A stretch of DNA of 64,000 bases, taken from the NCBI GenBank assembly GCA_021792135.1, contig JAJYVF010000019.1:1-64000 (forward strand), read 5' to 3'. This DNA comes from Acidobacteriota bacterium. Lineage in GTDB: Bacteria > Acidobacteriota > Terriglobia > Terriglobales > Acidobacteriaceae. The notes beneath the pieces were generated by a model. The model had not been told where the DNA came from. It searched no databases and worked only from the letters and a program-made list of their open reading frames with translations. Below are positions 45,721 to 54,565 of the stretch, piece by piece. The first letter of the stretch is position 1. Every line of letters begins with the position of its first letter. Both the position numbers and the translations under genes were made by a program.

Positions 45721-46923
45721 TCACTGCCACATGCGAAGCATGACTACGCCTCCCTGGGGAACGGTGACGGTCCAGGAGCCGCGGAGAATGCCCAGATCCT
45801 TGTGAGCCCACAGGTCGCGGGCGTGGACCGGGCCATCGAATCCAACGTCCCGGAGCCGCAGCGTCAGCGGCTCAGCTTCGTCATCGGTCACATAGTTGAA
45901 GATCGCCACGGCCTTTGCGCCGCCGCTCAGTTTGCGCACCCAGATCTGGGGCGGCCCGAGCCGATAGCCCTGGATCCCCAGCCGGTCCTGATCGACCGCG
46001 ATCACTTCCCTGTTCATCAGGATGCTCTTGGTCGTCTCATCCATTTTGCTCAGGTCGTTGCCGGCCAGCAGCGGCGCAGCCAGCATGGACCAGAGGCTCA
46101 TCTGGGTCCGGTACTGGTCGGGGTTCATGCCGCCGTTGCCGATCTCCAGCATGTCCGGATCGTTCCAGTGGCCGGGTGCGGCGAACTTTTCAAGCCCCGC
46201 CTGGGAAAAGCCGATGAGCGCCATGCTGCGATAGTTGTCACGGATATCGTCGGTCGTGCGCCACAGATTCGCCCCGACCTGTGGTCCCCATTCCCAGACG
46301 GAGCCAACCCCATACTCACAGAGACTGTAGACGATGGGCCGGTGCGCATTCAGCAGAGCCTGATGCATCTTCTCGTAGGCAGCCTTCATCATCTCCACGG
46401 CCTGGTGCGGATCCTGGTTCGGATCGTGCAGCCTCATGATGTCCATATAGCTGCACAGGTCATATTTCAGATAATCCACTCCCCAGGCGGCGAAGGTGAT
46501 CGCATCCTGTTGCTCATGGCCGTAACTCCCCTCGTTGCCTTCGCAGGTCTTTGGGCCGGGAGAGGAATAGATTCCCAGCTTCAGCCCCCTGGAATGAACA
46601 TAATCGGCGAGAGCTTTCATATCCGGAAATTTGCTGTTGGCGTGGATATTGCCCTGCGCATCCCGCTGGCCCTCCCAGCCGTCGTCGATGTTGACGTAGA
46701 TATAGCCGGCATCCCGCATCCCGGTGGAAACCATGGCGTCGGCCGCCGCGCGAACATCGGCATCATTGACCTTGCCGCCGAAGTGGTTCCAGCTGTTCCA
46801 TCCCATGGGAGGGGTCTGGGCCAGAAGGCCCGATTGCGCATGAAGCGGGGCGCACGCGAGAACCAGCAAAGCAGGAAGAAATACGACCCATTTCCAGACA
46901 AAAAGAAGTCGAATGTTGTTCAT
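45721..46923 (-). CDS. GH27 alpha-galactosidase
   Basis: 400 aa from the ATG at 46923; a GTG 16 codons upstream is less likely. Signal peptide with hydrophobic residues about 5-28. The GH27 barrel is complete: P-P-M-G-W-N-S-W-N near 39, N-I-D-D-G-W near 78, nucleophile Asp in Y-L-K-Y-D-L-C (about 155), acid/base Asp in W-R-T-T-D-D (about 226), then the C-terminal beta-domain. It hydrolyses terminal alpha-galactosyl residues in the periplasm or outside. Complete length for a bacterial single-domain GH27. Divergent from GH92. Confidence 0.93.
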   Translation of the reverse strand: MNNIRLLFVWKWVVFLPALLVLACAPLHAQSGLLAQTPPMGWNSWNHFGGKVNDADVRAAADAMVSTGMRDAGYIYVNIDDGWEGQRDAQGNIHANSKFPDMKALADYVHSRGLKLGIYSSPGPKTCEGNEGSYGHEQQDAITFAAWGVDYLKYDLCSYMDIMRLHDPNQDPHQAVEMMKAAYEKMHQALLNAHRPIVYSLCEYGVGSVWEWGPQVGANLWRTTDDIRDNYRSMALIGFSQAGLEKFAAPGHWNDPDMLEIGNGGMNPDQYRTQMSLWSMLAAPLLAGNDLSKMDETTKSILMNREVIAVDQDRLGIQGYRLGPPQIWVRKLSGGAKAVAIFNYVTDDEAEPLTLRLRDVGFDGPVHARDLWAHKDLGILRGSWTVTVPQGGVVMLRMWQ

Positions 46924-47350
46924 GGAAGAAACGCTCTCACCCGGAGGGACCGGTGTCAACGGTGACGACACCGCCTCCAGCCGGAAATCGTTCAGTCAGC
47001 TGAACTCAATGTCAACGGGAAGGACCTGAACCGCGGAAAAACACAGTCAGAGGGCCCGTATGCGATGGTCAGGAACCGTGCAGACTGCGAGGTTACCAGC
47101 GTGTGGTATCCCCCGGAAGAGACATCGGGAGGTGCCGGGAACCCGCCCATGCCTTGCCGCGGTTCTACTATGATCAGGTCGGAAGATCCGGGCGAGTACC
47201 TGATCGTTCCGGATCGCATTGATCATCACTGGCAGTCCACAACGAGCGGATCGCACTCGAGGCAGCAGGGGTCGCTGACTGCCGCAGGTCCGCCGGGCCG
47301 GGGCTCAGTGCTCGATGGAGCGGTTTAACTACGGATATAAGGAGCTGCCT
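46924..47350. other. 427-base divergent region between GH27 and GH92
   Basis: It should hold both promoters. An AAGGAG ribosome site lies at its right end for GH92. An 8-bp inverted repeat occurs at 47172-47205. A plus-strand frame is open for about 120 codons (to 47328) with protein-like composition but no matching family. Confidence 0.4.
47172..47205. promoter_or_regulatory. Inverted repeat, possible operator
   Basis: GATCAGGT (47172-47179) and ACCTGATC (47198-47205) form a perfect 8-bp inverted repeat with centres 26 bases apart. It lies in the divergent region between two glycosidase genes and could bind a dimeric regulator. Chance occurrence cannot be ruled out. Confidence 0.25.
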
Positions 47351-49786
47351 ATGTTCTCCGGTTTTCACCAAACCTCTTCTATACTCTCCACGCCGGGCAG
47401 ATACGCAGTAAGCGGCCCTTCCGGGAAATTGCTGACGGGATGGGAAGGGCGCATACAACACACGATGCGCCGCATCTGCAGGCGATGGAAACAGGTATCC
47501 TGTGCAGCGGCAGCCGTGTTCGCAATCCTCTCATTCCTGAGCTGCGCCGTGGCCGCACAAAACGGGGCGGTCATGAGCCCGGTGGACAGCGTGAACCCCT
47601 TCATTGGCACCGGCGGAGGGCCGGGCGGGACCATCAATCTGTTTCCAGGACCGAGCATGCCGTTCGGGATGGTACAGCTGAGCCCGGACACGGAAAGCAA
47701 GGGCTTCGGCTATCACTACGATCAGCCCGACATCCAGGGCTTCAGTATGGCCCATATGAGCGGCTCCGGCTGCCCCAATGAAGGTGAAGTCTTTTTCACC
47801 GCAACGACGGGTCCCGTCGCGACGCAGGTCAGCGATTTTCAGTCGTCCTATTCGCACACCGATGAAGGAGCGTCGGCGGGATACTATCGCGTTCGCCTGG
47901 CACGCTGGGATGTGAATGCCGAACTCAGCGCTACCGACCGCACGGGGATTGCCCAGTTCACTTTCCCGGCGGGAAAGCCGGCCAACATCCTGCTGCCCAT
48001 CAGCCATACGCTGAACAGGACGATGGGCGCGGAAGTCCGCATCGTGGGAGATCGCGAAATCGAAGGGTACGTGGAAAACCAGGCATTCTGCGGCACGAAG
48101 CAGAACTACAAAGTCTACTTCGACATGACGTTCAGCCGTCCGTTCGCTTCCTTCGGGACCTGGGACGGCAATCACTACGGCGGCCCGGGCAAGGTCTCCG
48201 CCGGCGGCCGCACCGCCGCGCAGACTGGTCATGGTCGTTGGATCGGCGCCTACGTGAGCTGGCCTTCGGAAGCGCGCCCGTTTGCCATCGCAGCACGGAT
48301 CGGTATCTCCTATGTGGATATCGCCGGGGCCAGGAACAATCTGAAGACAGAGTCGGAGGGGAAGGACTTCTCCACGATCCGGCGCGAAGCTCGGCAGGCC
48401 TGGCGCAAGGCATTAGGCGTAGTAGACGTTTCCGGCGGCACGCCTGAGGAGCGGACGGTGTTCTATACCGCTCTGTACCACAGCCTCATGATGCCCAACA
48501 TCTGCAGCGATGCCGATGGCCGATACGACGGGTTCGACAATCGCATCCATCAGACCCCGCCAGGACACGTGGTCTACGCCAATTATTCCGGATGGGATAT
48601 CTACCGCAGCCAGATTCCGCTGGTCGCGATGCTCGATCCGGAGCGGATGCAGGACATCGCTCAGTCCATCGTGCTGATGTATCAGCAGGGAGGCTGGATC
48701 GGGCGGTGGCCGCAGGCCAACCGCTACACCAATGTCATGGCCGGGAGTCCATTAACCGTGGTGCTGGCCACAGCATGGTTGGACGGGCTGCACGGATTCG
48801 ACATGGACACGGCATGGAAAGGCATGCTGCAGGATGCGACGCAGGCTCCGCCGCCCGGGCAGCCCTATGCAGGGGAAGCCGGAATCGAATGGATTAATAA
48901 GATCCACTATGTTCCCAATGACAAAGTCAGTTACGGCTCGGTTTCGCAGATTCAGGAAGATGTGATCGCCTATGCCTCGCTCTATCGCCTGGCGCAGGCT
49001 CTTGGCAGGAGCGAAGACGCGAAGATGATGTATGAGAGGGCTCTCGATTATCGCAACGTCTTCGACCAGCAGGACCAGTTCTTCCGGCCTCGTAACGCCG
49101 ACGGCCAGTGGGTCCCCAATTTCGATCCCCTCCAGGAAGAACACGGGTTCATCGAGGGCTCGGGCTGGCATTACCAGTGGCTTGCGCCTTCCGATCTGGC
49201 CTGGTTGATTCACGCGGTCGGAAAGGATCGCTTTAACCAGCGGCTTACTGACTTCTTCAGTTATAAGAAGCCAGGATGGTACGGCCAGTACTATAACCCG
49301 TACAACGAAACGGATCTCGAAGCCCCCTTTGAATTCAACTTCTCCGGGCAGCCATGGGATTCCCAGCGCGTGGTTCGCCGGGTGCTTCAGGAAAACTACA
49401 CCACGGATCCCAACGGCATTCCCGGCAATGACGATTGCGGGGAGATGTCATCGTGGGCGGTTTTGAGCATGATGGGCCTGTACAGTGTCGATCCTGCCAG
49501 CCTTGCGTACGAGATGGTCAGCCCTGTCTTCTCGAAGGTTGTACTTCACCTGAGTGCTCCCTATGAGGGAAAGGTCTTTATCATCGACACGTCGGCCAAT
49601 CCCGGCGAGAATCCTTACATTCAGGGCGTGCGGCTGAACGGGCAGAAGCACGAACAAAACTGGATCTCCTTCCACGACATTGCCGGCGGGGGAACGCTGC
49701 ACTTTGCGCTCGGAGCAAGCCCTGAGCGCACTTGGGGCGCAGCGCCGGAGGATACTCCGCCCTCTCTGAGCAGCGAGCAGCCGTAA
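47351..49786 (+). CDS. GH92 alpha-mannosidase
   Basis: 811 aa from the ATG at 47351, which has AAGGAG 6 bases upstream. The signal peptide then has a long n-region, and an internal ATG at 47465 is the alternative. GH92 landmarks: V-N-P-F-I-G-T-G-G-G-P-G-G near 72, F-P-G-P-S-M-P-F-G-M-V-Q-L near 90, the E-G-S-G-W-H-Y-Q-W segment, and the calcium/base-site region N-D-D-C-G-E-M-S-S-W near 700. GH92 enzymes are calcium-dependent inverting exo-alpha-mannosidases acting on N-glycans or yeast-type mannans. The enzyme is exported and stands beside GH27, suggesting attack on mannose- and galactose-decorated glycans. Confidence 0.92.
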   Translation: MFSGFHQTSSILSTPGRYAVSGPSGKLLTGWEGRIQHTMRRICRRWKQVSCAAAAVFAILSFLSCAVAAQNGAVMSPVDSVNPFIGTGGGPGGTINLFPGPSMPFGMVQLSPDTESKGFGYHYDQPDIQGFSMAHMSGSGCPNEGEVFFTATTGPVATQVSDFQSSYSHTDEGASAGYYRVRLARWDVNAELSATDRTGIAQFTFPAGKPANILLPISHTLNRTMGAEVRIVGDREIEGYVENQAFCGTKQNYKVYFDMTFSRPFASFGTWDGNHYGGPGKVSAGGRTAAQTGHGRWIGAYVSWPSEARPFAIAARIGISYVDIAGARNNLKTESEGKDFSTIRREARQAWRKALGVVDVSGGTPEERTVFYTALYHSLMMPNICSDADGRYDGFDNRIHQTPPGHVVYANYSGWDIYRSQIPLVAMLDPERMQDIAQSIVLMYQQGGWIGRWPQANRYTNVMAGSPLTVVLATAWLDGLHGFDMDTAWKGMLQDATQAPPPGQPYAGEAGIEWINKIHYVPNDKVSYGSVSQIQEDVIAYASLYRLAQALGRSEDAKMMYERALDYRNVFDQQDQFFRPRNADGQWVPNFDPLQEEHGFIEGSGWHYQWLAPSDLAWLIHAVGKDRFNQRLTDFFSYKKPGWYGQYYNPYNETDLEAPFEFNFSGQPWDSQRVVRRVLQENYTTDPNGIPGNDDCGEMSSWAVLSMMGLYSVDPASLAYEMVSPVFSKVVLHLSAPYEGKVFIIDTSANPGENPYIQGVRLNGQKHEQNWISFHDIAGGGTLHFALGASPERTWGAAPEDTPPSLSSEQP

Positions 49787-49822
49787 AAACCCTGCTCAGA
49801 TCGCTACCTGCAGACTCGGCCG

Positions 49823-51043
49823 CTATCGCAGATCCGAACTGCTTCCCGGCTCCTGTGGAGTGAGATACCGGCCCTCAGCGAGGCGCGCAGGGTGGACGAA
49901 GTGGCGGCTGAGATGAGGGATGTACTCGAGAAAGATCTTGGGATGACCCATGGCGATATGATTCACCAGAACCAGGTGCTGATGAATCTGCCCCATATCG
50001 CCGACATGCGGCACCACGGGCGTCTTGTACCTGCGGGCCAGCAGGCTTACGGTCAGGAACTCGCTGACGCCGCCTAAACGCGTACAGTCTGGCTGAAGAA
50101 AACCGATGCACTTCGCTTCCAGATAGTTCCTGAAGACCACGCGGTTCGGCACGTGTTCGCCGATGGCCAGAGGCACCGGCGCAATCTCAGCAGCCAGTGT
50201 GCGGTGGGCATCAACATCGTCCGGATGCGTCGGCTCCTCGATCCAGAACGGCTGCATACCGGCAAGCTCCCGGCAGGCTGATTCGGCCTGCGGGAGCGAC
50301 CACTGCTGATTGGCATCCAGCATGATCATTGCGTCAGGACCAGTAATGCTGCGGAGAAGCTGTGCCCGTTCCAGATCCCGTTTCAGCGATCCGCCGACCT
50401 TCAGCTTGAAGGCTCCGAATCCCTGATCGAGGCTGCGCCGCACATTCTCTCGAATCTGGGCGTCGGTGAACTGATACCAGCCGACGCTGGTATCGTAGCC
50501 GGGATAACCCTCCTCCAGAACCGCGGAGCGCTCCTGCCGCGCTGCCTGCTGCTCGCGCAACAGGAAAAGCGCGGTCTCACGATCGAGGACGGTCTCGAGA
50601 TAGCTCAGGTCCAGAAGATCCACAAAGGATTCCGGGGACAGATCGAGCAGGAGCTTCCACAAAGGCACTTGCCGCGACTTCGCCCAAACATCGAAACAGG
50701 CGTTGGTCAGGGATGCCAGAGCGAGATGAACGACCCCTTTGTGCGGCCCCAGCCAGCGCAGATGGGGATCGTCCGCCATTTCGCGAAATTTGGTGCCATA
50801 GCCGGCCATCAGCTCTTCGAGATCGGCGCCGACCAGATGCCGCCCCAGCATCCGGATAGCACTGCAGACAAGATCGTTTCCAGGGCCCATCGTGAGCACG
50901 AGGCCGGTTCCCTGCAGCCCGGAATCAAGCGCTATTCTGGCTGCAGCAAATGAGTACTGCGGCGCGGAGTGTACCGCATCCGAGCCTTCTCCGGGCGCGA
51001 GCTGATACCTCGCGTCACGAACACCGATGGACCTGATCAACAT
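49823..51043 (-). CDS. Enolase-superfamily dehydratase, L-fuconate dehydratase-like
   Basis: 406 aa. Mandelate-racemase-group enolase fold with K-L-K-V-G (K213/K215), metal ligands D243 (L-D-A-N), E269 or E270 (W-I-E-E-P) and E296 (G-E-H), and catalytic H346 in P-H-V-G. G-Y-D-T-S-V-G-W-Y near 182-190 and the G-R-Y-L-T-P-Q-E-P-G ending match L-fuconate dehydratases closely. The enzyme would convert L-fuconate to 2-keto-3-deoxy-L-fuconate in the cytoplasm. The adjacent divergent alpha-L-fucosidase gene supports a fucose route. No fucose dehydrogenase or lactonase is adjacent. Confidence 0.85.
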   Translation of the reverse strand: MLIRSIGVRDARYQLAPGEGSDAVHSAPQYSFAAARIALDSGLQGTGLVLTMGPGNDLVCSAIRMLGRHLVGADLEELMAGYGTKFREMADDPHLRWLGPHKGVVHLALASLTNACFDVWAKSRQVPLWKLLLDLSPESFVDLLDLSYLETVLDRETALFLLREQQAARQERSAVLEEGYPGYDTSVGWYQFTDAQIRENVRRSLDQGFGAFKLKVGGSLKRDLERAQLLRSITGPDAMIMLDANQQWSLPQAESACRELAGMQPFWIEEPTHPDDVDAHRTLAAEIAPVPLAIGEHVPNRVVFRNYLEAKCIGFLQPDCTRLGGVSEFLTVSLLARRYKTPVVPHVGDMGQIHQHLVLVNHIAMGHPKIFLEYIPHLSRHFVHPARLAEGRYLTPQEPGSSSDLR

Positions 51044-51175
51044 CGAAACGCACCTGCCCGGGAGATTTCCATAATCGCCACCCGATTATACAAATGGTCT
51101 GAGTAAATCCACGCGCTGGTCCTCGCCGCAACTGGATGCAGGGGAGAATGGCAGGCGCTCCCTCCAGTGGGTTCC

Positions 51176-51205
51176 TTGACATTTTGTCCCGCGGAACACT
51201 AATGT
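51176..51205 (+). promoter_or_regulatory. Possible promoter overlapping start of fucosidase gene
   Basis: TTGACA at 51176-51181, an 18-base spacer, and TAATGT at 51200-51205. The -10 covers the ATG at 51202. If this promoter is used, translation would begin at the ATG at 51214, almost leaderless. The -10 matches poorly. Confidence 0.3.
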
Positions 51206-52572
51206 CACCTGACATGACCGCATATGCTCCGAATCGCCGTCAGTTCCTGAAGTCTGCGCTTGGTACGTCCTCTCTCTTCTTTCTTCCGCGAACTGGCTTC
51301 GCAATGGAGTCGGAGGACGAACGGACCGCATGGTTCCGCGATGCGAAATTCGGCATGTTCATCCACTGGGGTCCTTACTCGCTGGCGAGTGTTGAGGCCT
51401 CGTGGCCCATTATGCGGCCCAAACCCGGAGGAATCACCGAGGCGGAATATCGCGCGCTGCCCTCGCGCTTCGACCCAACCCACTATGATCCCAATGCGTG
51501 GATCGACCTGGCGCGCACTGCAGGTCAGCAGTACATGGTCTTCACCACGAAGCACCACGACGGATTCTGCATGTTCGACACCTCCTATACGGATTACAAG
51601 ATTACCAATACTCCGTACGGCAAGGACATCGTCAAGCAGCTGGCGGATGCCTGCGATGCGCGCGATATGCGTCTCGGCTTTTACTATTCGCCGCCGGATA
51701 TGCATCATCCCGACTATCGCGACACCTCGAAGCCGGCGAGCACAAACTGGAATGGCCAGCCGGAGCGGCCCGAATGGCCGATTTATCTCCAGTACATGCA
51801 GCTGCAGCTGACAGAGCTTCTCACGCGGTATGGTCCGGCCGCTGTGATCTGGTTCGACGGGCTGAACCATCAGGAAAAGTACGATGGCAGGCGGTTCCTT
51901 AAGCTGATCCACTCGCTGCAACCGGCAACCCTCGTCAACGACCGCATTGGTGTGCCAGGTGACTATGTAACGCCGGAGCAGTTCATCCCGAGCGCCATAC
52001 CAACGAAAGAAGCGCATTTTGCTGCGGTCGATCAAAGCGTCGACAAGGAACTCAAGCCAGGTGTGCCCAGACCTGAAGACTTCCAGCTTTGGGAAACGTG
52101 CATGACGATCAACAATACCTGGGCCTATAACAAGAACGATCACGACTACAAGTCAGCACAGTTCCTGATTCGCGCGCTCGTCGAGGTCGCCAGCCGCGGG
52201 GGGAATTTTCTGCTCAATGTCGGTCCCCAGCCGGACGGCCAGATCCAGCCGGAGTTTCAGGATCGGCTCCGCGCCATTGGGAGCTGGGTGTCGGTAAATG
52301 GCGATGCGATCTACGGAACAACCTACGGGCCGATCCAGGGAGTAAAGGCGTTCCGGACGACGGCCAGGCGGAATTCCGTCTTCGTTCACGTGTTTGACTG
52401 GCCATCCACCGCCCTGCAGATTCCGGGACTTACCGACAAGGTGGCCTTCGCGCATCTGCTGGCAACCGGACAGCCGCTCACCTTCCGGCAATCGGAAAAC
52501 GGGCTCGAAGTTGATCTTCCGGCTGCAGCCCCGGATCCGAACGCGAGCGTCGTTGCACTCACGACGCTCTGA
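51202..52572 (+). CDS. GH29 alpha-L-fucosidase
   Basis: 456 aa from the ATG at 51202; the ATG at 51214 is equally plausible and would follow from the overlapping promoter. A Tat-like signal (N-R-R-Q-F-L-K-S) precedes the enzyme. GH29 features: F-G-M-F-I-H-W-G-P-Y-S near 50-60, T-T-K-H-H-D-G-F near 115, and nucleophile D219 in A-V-I-W-F-D-G-L. L-L-N-V-G-P follows near the barrel end, and a short C-terminal beta-domain closes it. It releases L-fucose from glycans outside the cytoplasm. Divergent from the fuconate dehydratase gene, 158 bases apart, so the two probably share control. Confidence 0.92.
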   Translation: MSPDMTAYAPNRRQFLKSALGTSSLFFLPRTGFAMESEDERTAWFRDAKFGMFIHWGPYSLASVEASWPIMRPKPGGITEAEYRALPSRFDPTHYDPNAWIDLARTAGQQYMVFTTKHHDGFCMFDTSYTDYKITNTPYGKDIVKQLADACDARDMRLGFYYSPPDMHHPDYRDTSKPASTNWNGQPERPEWPIYLQYMQLQLTELLTRYGPAAVIWFDGLNHQEKYDGRRFLKLIHSLQPATLVNDRIGVPGDYVTPEQFIPSAIPTKEAHFAAVDQSVDKELKPGVPRPEDFQLWETCMTINNTWAYNKNDHDYKSAQFLIRALVEVASRGGNFLLNVGPQPDGQIQPEFQDRLRAIGSWVSVNGDAIYGTTYGPIQGVKAFRTTARRNSVFVHVFDWPSTALQIPGLTDKVAFAHLLATGQPLTFRQSENGLEVDLPAAAPDPNASVVALTTL

Positions 52573-52738
52573 TCTGCCGGAGGAACTATGGATTGCGCCT
52601 GCTGCATGGCCATCGCGCATGGCGGCGGGCACCCGGTTCAGGGCCTGCCGGCAAAGGGCTGAGCGCGTCCGGCGCGGCTAACCCGAACCCGCGCTATAGC
52701 CGGGGGACTTCCGTTACACTGCGGTGAGAAATGCGCGA

Positions 52739-54532
52739 ATGCGAGTCCGCAGACATCTTTTGAGTACCCGCAGAAGGCATATCGCATGGCCCTGTGCGGT
52801 CTCGTTGCTCCTGATCTGTGCTGGAATCGGCCAGATCCCGGTTGCCCTGGCACAGGCGGCGCGATCCAGATCGAGGGTAACGAATCAGCAGCGGGCTGAC
52901 GGGGCCGGCAGATTTGTCGATATCACGGAGGCCGCAGGGGTTCATTTCCTCCATCAGGCACCTCATACCTCGCATAAGTACCTCATTGAGACGATGGGTT
53001 CGGGGGTGGCGCTGTTCGACTGCGACAACGACGGGCGCCTGGACATCTTTTTCGTGAACGGCGCACCGTTCCCGGATTTCGTCCCCAAAGGCACGATCCC
53101 GCAGAAGACCGGCCCCGAGTACTGGAACCGCCTCTACCACCAGAACCCGGATGGCACATTTGAAGACATTACCGAGAAAGCCGGACTGGAGGGCGTTGGC
53201 TACGACATGGGTGTGGCGGTCGGAGACTACGACAACGACGGCAAGGAGGATCTCTTCGTTACTGGGTATGGAGGCAACCACTTATATCACAACAACGGCA
53301 ACTGCACCTTCACCGATGTGACGAAAGAAGCGGGCGTCGGCGGCAGCGGCTGGTCCACTTCCGCCACCTGGGTGGATCTGGACAACGATGGCCTTCTCGA
53401 TCTCGTCGTGGACCGTTACATCAAATGGGACTGGGACGACATCTGGTGCGGGCAGCATCGGCCAGGATACCGCTACTACTGTCATCCCGATTTCTTCGAT
53501 CCTGTCTCGATGCTTGTCTACCACAACGACGGCAATGGACACTTTACGGAGGTCGCACACAAATTAGGGCTTGATAAGCCCGCCAAGGCGCTGGGGATTG
53601 CGATCGCGGATTACGACCGCGACGGACGAATCGACCTTTACGTCGCCAACGATTCGATCCCCGAGTTTCTCTTTCATCAGAAGCCTGACGGCACATTTGA
53701 AGAAGTGGGCATGGATTCGGAGGCTGCCGTCACGGCGGAGGGCCAGACTTATGCCGGCATGGGCGTCGATTTCGCGGACTATGACAATGATGGATGGCCG
53801 GATATCGTGGTAACCGATCTTGCCAATCAGCGATATGCGCTCTACCGGAATAATCACGACGGAACCTTCGATTACACGACCGACTCAAGCGGCCTGGGGG
53901 AGATCAGCCTGCTTCATTCCGGATGGAGCACGCGATTCTTTGACTATGACAACGATGGCTGGAAGGACCTGCTGGTAGCTCAGGGACACGACCTGGATAA
54001 CGTCGAGAAGACGTCTCCCCAGATCCACTATCGCGAGCCGATGCTGCTGCTCCATAACACCGGCAGGAGGTTTATCGACGTTTCGCAGCTGTCCGGCGAC
54101 GTCTTCAGGCAGGCGTGGGTTGGGCGCGGAATGGCCATCGGTGACCTTGACAACGACGGCCGGATCGATGCCGTAGTAACCACAAACGGCGGTCCGGCAC
54201 ATCTCCTGCACAATGAAACGGCAAACTCCAATCACTGGATCACATTGCGACTGGTCGGACACAGGAGCAACCGCGATGGCATCGGGGCCGTCGTCAGGGT
54301 CACTACACCCAAGGGATCGCAATGGGCCACCGTGACGACGTCCGGGGGATATCTGTCTGCAAGCGATCCGCGCGTTCACTTCGGACTCGGACCTGCTGCG
54401 GCTTCCACCGATATTGAAATCCGCTGGCCCAGCGGCATCGTGCAGGAACTTTCAGGCGTGAGAGCCGACCGGCAGATCCGAGTCGATGAGCCGGTAAGTG
54501 GCACAAACGCGACACAGGAGCAACACCCGTGA
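52739..54532 (+). CDS. CRTAC1-family secreted protein, paralogue of 406-2169
   Basis: 597 aa from the ATG at 52739; a GTG at 52724 is the alternative. Signal peptide with basic start and hydrophobic core (about 18-36, ending A-L-A-Q). FG-GAP/VCBS calcium loops recur (DNDGRLD, DYDNDGKED, DLDNDGLLD, DYDRDGRID, DYDNDGW) and an ASPIC/UnbV domain closes the protein (N-R-D-G-I-G-A-V-V, H-F-G-L-G, W-P-S-G-I-V). Two loops carry Cys in place of the usual residue (F-D-C-D-N-D-G and N-C-T-F). It matches the 406-2169 product along the whole length. Tail-to-tail with the TPR gene (33-base gap). Confidence 0.85.
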   Translation: MRVRRHLLSTRRRHIAWPCAVSLLLICAGIGQIPVALAQAARSRSRVTNQQRADGAGRFVDITEAAGVHFLHQAPHTSHKYLIETMGSGVALFDCDNDGRLDIFFVNGAPFPDFVPKGTIPQKTGPEYWNRLYHQNPDGTFEDITEKAGLEGVGYDMGVAVGDYDNDGKEDLFVTGYGGNHLYHNNGNCTFTDVTKEAGVGGSGWSTSATWVDLDNDGLLDLVVDRYIKWDWDDIWCGQHRPGYRYYCHPDFFDPVSMLVYHNDGNGHFTEVAHKLGLDKPAKALGIAIADYDRDGRIDLYVANDSIPEFLFHQKPDGTFEEVGMDSEAAVTAEGQTYAGMGVDFADYDNDGWPDIVVTDLANQRYALYRNNHDGTFDYTTDSSGLGEISLLHSGWSTRFFDYDNDGWKDLLVAQGHDLDNVEKTSPQIHYREPMLLLHNTGRRFIDVSQLSGDVFRQAWVGRGMAIGDLDNDGRIDAVVTTNGGPAHLLHNETANSNHWITLRLVGHRSNRDGIGAVVRVTTPKGSQWATVTTSGGYLSASDPRVHFGLGPAAASTDIEIRWPSGIVQELSGVRADRQIRVDEPVSGTNATQEQHP

Positions 54533-54565
54533 GCAAGCGGACCGGAAGACGCGCGCCGCGGGAGA

